Shown here piece after piece: positions 6,718 to 10,446 of a stretch of DNA of 10,446 nt (position 1 is the first letter of the stretch; every line of letters starts with the position of its first letter). Source of the DNA: Candidatus Omnitrophota bacterium (GTDB lineage Bacteria; Omnitrophota; Gorgyraeia; Gygaellales; Profunditerraquicolaceae). The stretch covers positions 7,073 to 17,518 of the forward strand of contig JAHFFQ010000009.1 of assembly GCA_023247875.1 (NCBI GenBank), written 5' to 3'. Made by a program: the position numbers and the translations under genes. The notes under the pieces are model-generated. The model saw only the letters and a list, made by a program, of their open reading frames with translations. It did no database searches and was not told the origin of the DNA.

Positions 6718-7713
6718 TTAGGCGGGGGAGAAACAGACTTTATTTTTTCCGGTTGCCTTTGCCTGATAAAGCGCCTGGTCTGCCTTTTCGATCAGATCGT
6801 TAGGGTGGCCGGCATTTTCCGGAAAAGCAGAGACACCTATACTTACGGTAACTTTCAGCTTTTCATCATAAACCTTGATCACATCCGAGGCAACCGCCTG
6901 ACGGATACGTTCGGCGGCAAAATTCGCCTGCTCCCTGTCGGTTTCAGACAGAATAATAGAAAGCTCCTCTCCGCCGTAACGGCCGATAAAATCTATCTGC
7001 CTGATCGTATCGCGGATAGTTTTGGAAACCTGGCGCAATATGCCATCTCCAACTAAATGCCCGTAGCGGTCATTATACTGCTTAAAATTATCTATATCGG
7101 CCAGGAGAAAACACAGGCGCAGTTTATTGTTCCGGGAACGGCGCAATTCTTCATTGAAACGCTCAAGAAAATACCTTCTGCTATAAATCTGCGTCAGGGT
7201 ATCGGTAATGGCCAGCTCGCTCACCTTCTGATAAAGGACAGCCCTTCTCAATCCTATCAAGAGCTGCTGCGCCAGGATAGCAAGCTTATCCTTATCTGCC
7301 TCTGAAACATTATTACAGGCCAGATAACCTATCGGCTGGTTTTCCGAACTGTCCAGAGACATAACCGTATAATCATTATATTTAACCATCTCGGCGCTGT
7401 TTTTGATATACCGGCAGTCCGTTGCCGCAATATGTTTTTCCAGATTCCGGCGAAAAATATTAAATACCTTTTCTTCATCCAGGCTCTTGCAGATATCCTT
7501 GGTCATCTCATAAAGCTCCAGGGTCTGGGTGAATTCCTTGTTAAGCCCGCTAATTTGTGCCTCCAGCTCACCTCTATCCTTAAACAGCCTTGCGTTCTCA
7601 ATAAACAGCCTGTCCAGTTCAGCGGTTTTAGAGCTTAAGCGCTGGGTAAAAAACTCCTTAAGCAATAAAAAACAAGCGGCTGATATGATTATATACAATA
7701 CTATATGCAGCAT
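6718..7713 (-). CDS. Membrane-anchored diguanylate cyclase (GGDEF), I-site present
   Basis: This 331-residue protein should make cyclic di-GMP from two GTP. One hydrophobic segment spans about residues 3-19, followed by a charged helical, probably coiled-coil stretch at 27-66. A short degenerate GAF-like region covers about 68-160. A complete GGDEF domain runs from about 163 to the end: DTLTQIYSRRYF, metal-binding Asp206 in LADIDNFKQYND, the A-site GGEEL at 247-251, and the closing ALYQAK...GKNKV. GGEEL differs from GGEEF only in the last residue, and activity is expected. RQID at 238-241 matches the RxxD inhibitory site at the correct distance, so product feedback is likely. The start lies 13 nt inside the preceding cyclase gene, with AGGAAG upstream. 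Similar linker and GGDEF sequences (QKVSELAITDTLT versus QKTQDLAIHDDLT) mark the two as tandem paralogues. Confidence 0.93.
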   Translation of the reverse strand: MLHIVLYIIISAACFLLLKEFFTQRLSSKTAELDRLFIENARLFKDRGELEAQISGLNKEFTQTLELYEMTKDICKSLDEEKVFNIFRRNLEKHIAATDCRYIKNSAEMVKYNDYTVMSLDSSENQPIGYLACNNVSEADKDKLAILAQQLLIGLRRAVLYQKVSELAITDTLTQIYSRRYFLERFNEELRRSRNNKLRLCFLLADIDNFKQYNDRYGHLVGDGILRQVSKTIRDTIRQIDFIGRYGGEELSIILSETDREQANFAAERIRQAVASDVIKVYDEKLKVTVSIGVSAFPENAGHPNDLIEKADQALYQAKATGKNKVCFSPA

Positions 7714-8984
7714 ACCTGATTTCTTCCTTTTTGTTTGGCCTTGTACATGGCCTTATCCGCTTTTAACACCAGGTCATCCTCATCTTTGGTATCAAAAGGC
7801 ATGCTGGCAACCCCTATAGAAACGGTTACCTTGGTATCCTGGCGGCGCAGGCTTATCTTTTCTTTTTCAATCCTCCGGCGCATGGCGTCAGCAGCCAGCA
7901 GTGATTTATTTCTATCCAAGCCGGATAGCATGACCAGAAACTCCTCCCCACCAAAACGGCTGAGCAGGAAGTTAAGCTCGCTCAATGACTCTTTCATAAG
8001 GGAGGCGATCTTTTTTAATACTATATCCCCGGCGGTATGCCCGAACTTATCATTGTATTGCTTAAAGAAATCTATATCGAGCATCATTAATGAAAGGTGC
8101 TGATCTAGCCTGGAGCATCTCTTAGCTTCATCATGCAACCTCCCCAGGAAATAATGCCTGGTATACAGCTTGGTCAGGTCATCGTGGATCGCCAGGTCCT
8201 GTGTTTTCTGAAAAAGCAGGCTATTCTCCAGGGCCACTGCACCCAGATCCGACACTAAAGCCAGAAAACGCAGGTCATCCTGCGTAAAAAAACCACTCTC
8301 TGTATTTTCCAGCCTTAATAAACCCAACAATGAGTTATGGCTTATCAAAGGCGAGCTGATAACCGATGAGAGCGGCCGTAAGGGCGGGCTTGCGGGAGAG
8401 TCGGTGTCAAAGCGGAAATCTTTTTTTAAATCTTCTATTAACAGCGGGGCTGAATGCCTCAGGACCCATTGGTCAAAGATATCTCCGTCTTTAGCTAAGA
8501 TCACCTCATCATTATCCTCTTTTATCGAACGCACCAACTCAAGTTTCTGCGCCTGGCTGTTGACAAGGAAAAGCAGGGCCCTTCCCTTTCTGGCGGAGAT
8601 CAATGAATAGACTGACTGCGTTAAAACATCCACACCGGCATCCAGCAATAAGCTGCGGTTGAGATCTTCAATGATTTTTTTCAGGTTGTCGTAACGGGTG
8701 ATCCTGGCTTTAAGGCTTGCCGCAAGCCCCTTGCCTTTTAGGTTCTCGACATTAAGGATATTGATCTGCTCTTCGCAGTTTTCGATAAGTACCTGGGCCT
8801 GAGAGCTCTTATAGGAAAATGAATGTAGTTCATAGATTAAGATCAGTATATTGACGCAGGTAAAAATAAACAGGCTGCCTAATTGTATTCTTTGATGAAA
8901 AAAAATGGAGCTGATTAAGAGAATGAGGATGGAGAGTCCGCTAAGAAAAAAGCAGATTATTTTCCGGGAGGATTCCTGGCGCAT
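7701..8984 (-). CDS. Membrane-anchored GAF-GGDEF diguanylate cyclase, I-site absent
   Basis: This 427-residue predicted c-di-GMP synthase has two N-terminal membrane segments (about 9-29 and 36-51). A probable coiled-coil follows at 58-113, a GAF-type sensor domain at about 115-258, and a full GGDEF domain at about 262-427. Catalytic features are Asp303 in LDIDFFKQYND, GGEEF at 345-349 and AMYKAKQKGRN near the end. The place of the RxxD inhibitory site is occupied by ELNF (337-340 by my count), so c-di-GMP feedback at this site is not expected. The ligand of the GAF domain cannot be read. The gene begins 36 bp after the ABC ATPase stop. TTAGGATCT upstream of the ATG offers AGGA as ribosome-binding site, and it can pair with AGATCC a few bases earlier (8987-8992 with 9003-9008), so the site may be partly masked. 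It probably shares the ATPase promoter. Confidence 0.94.
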   Translation of the reverse strand: MRQESSRKIICFFLSGLSILILLISSIFFHQRIQLGSLFIFTCVNILILIYELHSFSYKSSQAQVLIENCEEQINILNVENLKGKGLAASLKARITRYDNLKKIIEDLNRSLLLDAGVDVLTQSVYSLISARKGRALLFLVNSQAQKLELVRSIKEDNDEVILAKDGDIFDQWVLRHSAPLLIEDLKKDFRFDTDSPASPPLRPLSSVISSPLISHNSLLGLLRLENTESGFFTQDDLRFLALVSDLGAVALENSLLFQKTQDLAIHDDLTKLYTRHYFLGRLHDEAKRCSRLDQHLSLMMLDIDFFKQYNDKFGHTAGDIVLKKIASLMKESLSELNFLLSRFGGEEFLVMLSGLDRNKSLLAADAMRRRIEKEKISLRRQDTKVTVSIGVASMPFDTKDEDDLVLKADKAMYKAKQKGRNQVCCI

Positions 8985-9020
8985 AGAGATCCTAAGCTGT
9001 TTGGATCTGCAGTGTAAAGC

Positions 9021-10124
9021 TTAAACGATGGTTTCTTCGGTATTCTTATCGAAGAAATGCACTTTACTCATATCAAAAACGACGTCCATCTCTTGATTGA
9101 CCTTCGGGCGGTCATGCGCGCCTACGCGGGCGATAAAGGTGTGCCGGCCGGTGTTCAAATAGAGGTAAACCTCCGAACCCATGGGCTCAAAGACCTCGCA
9201 GTTTACCCGGACGATATTCTCCGGAGGGGCATCGGAAACAAACAGTTTATCATAGATATCCTCCGAACGGATGCCGAAAAATACCTCGCTTCCGAGATAA
9301 TTAGTCATTTTCTTATACATCCCTTCAACCAGTTTGACCTGGATCTTGCCTTCGTCAAAGTAAAGCCTGCCCTCTTTTTTTATGATCCTTCCCTGCATAA
9401 AATTCATGGGCGGGGAGCCGATAAATCCGGCGACAAATTTATTCTTCGGATGGTCATATACATCTATGGGGTCGGCTAACTGATTCAAGACGCCGTCTTT
9501 CATAACCGCGATACGGTCCCCCATGGTCATAGCTTCAACCTGGTCGTGCGTGACGTAAATAATAGTAGTCTGCAGCCTTATGTGCAGTTTATGGATCTCC
9601 GTGCGCATCTGCACGCGCATTTTTGCGTCGAGGTTACTCAAGGGCTCATCAAAGAGAAAAACCATCGGCTTGCGAACGATGGCCCTTCCTACTGCCACCC
9701 GTTGCCTCTCCCCGCCGGATAGCTCGCGGGGCCGCCGGTTCAACAGGCGCTTGATCCCCAGAATATCGGCGGCCTCACTTACCCGCAGGTTGATCTCCTG
9801 TTTAGGTATATGGCTTAGCCGCAGGCCAAATGACATATTCTCAAAAACAGTCATGTGCGGATATAGCGCGTAATTCTGAAAAACCATGGCGATATCCCGG
9901 TCCTTGGCGGGGACCTCGTTAACCAGCTTGTTCCCGATATAAATATCCCCCGAGCTTATCTCCTCAAGGCCTGCGATCATCCTTAAGGTAGTGGATTTGC
10001 CGCAGCCTGAAGGACCGACCAAAACCATGAATTCTTTGTTCTCAATGCCCAAATTGACATTATTAACCGCCATGACATTTCCGGGGAAAACCTTGCAAAC
10101 ATCCCTTAAGCTTACCTGAGCCAT
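9021..10124 (-). CDS. ugpC: Sugar ABC transporter ATP-binding protein (UgpC/MalK/MsmK family)
   Basis: This 367-residue protein is a complete importer ATPase of the carbohydrate uptake CUT1 type, which works as a dimer on the inner face of the cytoplasmic membrane. Visible parts in order are Walker A GPSGCGKST (37-45), Q-loop Gln83 in VFQNYALYPHMTV, ABC signature LSGGERQR (135-142), Walker B VFLFDEP (155-161, Glu160), D-loop SNLDAK and switch His193 in VTHDQVEAM. The C-terminal regulatory/TOBE region from about 236 begins with GSPPMNFM, typical of MalK and UgpC. The usual length is 360-370. No permease or binding protein lies beside it in the window, so it may be a shared ATPase for several importers, as known for MsmX/MsmK (inference). 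The start is fixed by AAAGGAG 6 nt upstream. The substrate is unknown; the symbol denotes the family, not glycerol-phosphate specificity. Confidence 0.95.
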   Translation of the reverse strand: MAQVSLRDVCKVFPGNVMAVNNVNLGIENKEFMVLVGPSGCGKSTTLRMIAGLEEISSGDIYIGNKLVNEVPAKDRDIAMVFQNYALYPHMTVFENMSFGLRLSHIPKQEINLRVSEAADILGIKRLLNRRPRELSGGERQRVAVGRAIVRKPMVFLFDEPLSNLDAKMRVQMRTEIHKLHIRLQTTIIYVTHDQVEAMTMGDRIAVMKDGVLNQLADPIDVYDHPKNKFVAGFIGSPPMNFMQGRIIKKEGRLYFDEGKIQVKLVEGMYKKMTNYLGSEVFFGIRSEDIYDKLFVSDAPPENIVRVNCEVFEPMGSEVYLYLNTGRHTFIARVGAHDRPKVNQEMDVVFDMSKVHFFDKNTEETIV

Positions 10125-10130
10125 TGATTA

Positions 10131-10137
10131 CTCCTTT
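10131..10137 (-). promoter_or_regulatory. Strong Shine-Dalgarno of the ABC ATPase gene
   Basis: The minus strand shows AAAGGAG with a 6-nt spacer (TAATCA) before the ATG at 10124. It is the best ribosome-binding site in the window and settles the start of this gene. The other genes in the window have weaker or no such sites. Confidence 0.85.
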
Positions 10138-10160
10138 ATACCAAGTAGTTAGTAGAAATT

Positions 10161-10188
10161 ATTATACAAAATTAAGCCAAATAGTCAA
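10161..10188 (-). promoter_or_regulatory. Sigma70-like promoter for the ABC ATPase and diguanylate cyclase unit
   Basis: A -35 box TTGACT (10188-10183) and a perfect -10 box TATAAT (10166-10161) on the minus strand are 16 bp apart. The predicted start site is near 10154, giving a leader of about 30 nt that contains the Shine-Dalgarno. The -35 box overlaps the last codons of accD (Leu-Asp-Tyr). No terminator-like hairpin separates accD from this promoter, so read-through from accD is also possible. Confidence 0.7.
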
Positions 10189-10446
10189 GCAGCTGGCTTA
10201 AAATATCTTTCATATTCTTGCGGTGCACTATCATGTCGATAAGCCCGTGCTCAAGCAGGAATTCCGAACGCTGAAAACCGGCAGGGAGCTTCTGTCTTAT
10301 TGTCTGCTCGATTACACGCGGACCGGTAAAGCCGATCAGGGCATTAGGCTCAGCCACGATTATATCCCCCACCCCGGCAAAGGAGGCCATGACCCCGGCC
10401 ATCGTAGGATTGGTAAGCACGGATATATACGGCAATCTTTCCTTGC
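10172..10446 (-). CDS. accD: Acetyl-CoA carboxylase carboxyltransferase subunit beta, C-terminal part
   Basis: The last roughly 91 codons of accD are present; the 5' part lies beyond the right edge. The reading frame is open to the window end (…[17 protein letters not shown]), so an apparent TTG start at 10435 is internal and not a real start. AccD with AccA transfers the carboxyl group from biotin to acetyl-CoA, making malonyl-CoA for fatty acid synthesis in the cytosol. Diagnostic segments are [39 protein letters not shown] [10 protein letters not shown] and [20 protein letters not shown], which closely match E. coli AccD. The zinc-finger N-terminus is off the window. The TAA is followed by only 47 bp before the ABC ATPase gene. 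Confidence 0.96.
   Translation of the reverse strand, partial: KERLPYISVLTNPTMAGVMASFAGVGDIIVAEPNALIGFTGPRVIEQTIRQKLPAGFQRSEFLLEHGLIDMIVHRKNMKDILSQLLDYLA

Noticed and set aside
8986..9009. Inverted repeat AGATCC/GGATCT before the first cyclase as a riboswitch or operator
   Set aside because: It has only 6 bp with a 10-nt loop in a 36-bp gap; too weak to claim beyond possible masking of the ribosome-binding site.
10172..10435. A short independent gene starting at TTG 10435
   Set aside because: The frame stays open to the window edge and matches the interior of AccD, so this is a truncated accD and not a separate small gene.
1..10446. CRISPR arrays, toxin-antitoxin pairs, defence genes or prophage genes
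   Set aside because: No regular direct repeats with spacers and no matching protein motifs are visible; every gene-length frame with good support is housekeeping, signalling or envelope related.

Overview
The window is a compact chromosomal stretch from a Gram-negative bacterium. LptD, the outer-membrane LPS translocon, requires an LPS-type outer membrane. Every supported gene lies on the minus strand, so the window is transcribed from its right end to its left end. The taxon cannot be fixed from the sequence. The moderate GC content, dense overlapping operons and divergent LptD suit an uncultured lineage such as Omnitrophota or another PVC-like group, but this is an impression, not a demonstration.

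Right part (10446 to 6718): the 3' end of accD (acetyl-CoA carboxylase beta subunit) is followed by an excellent sigma70-type promoter (TTGACT, 16 bp, TATAAT) embedded in the last accD codons. It should drive a three-gene unit: a UgpC/MalK/MsmK-type sugar ABC transporter ATPase with no permease in view, then two related membrane-anchored diguanylate cyclases that overlap by 13 bp. The first cyclase has a GAF domain and lacks the c-di-GMP inhibitory I-site. The second has a shortened sensor region and keeps the I-site.

Middle (6717 to 6411): the only long non-coding gap holds a 232-bp MITE-like element with about 55-bp imperfect terminal inverted repeats and two internal hairpins, but no transposase. 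Between it and the next gene lie a weak intrinsic terminator and a good promoter that overlap each other. The promoter -10 box sits only 7 nt from the ATG, which predicts a leaderless mRNA.

Left part (6410 to 1): a tightly coupled operon of a ROK sugar kinase (glucokinase-like), a TalC-type transaldolase, LptD, UDP-glucose 6-dehydrogenase, a UDP-N-acetylhexosamine 6-dehydrogenase, and the start of an NAD-dependent nucleotide-sugar epimerase/decarboxylase. Junctions overlap by 1 to 8 nt except for a 12-nt gap after lptD. The unit joins sugar phosphorylation and interconversion to production of UDP-uronic acids and LPS export, which points to cell-envelope glycan synthesis.

I see no CRISPR array, toxin-antitoxin pair, phage gene, tRNA or rRNA. 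Most of the window is recognisable housekeeping and envelope material. The structured intergenic element is the least explained feature.
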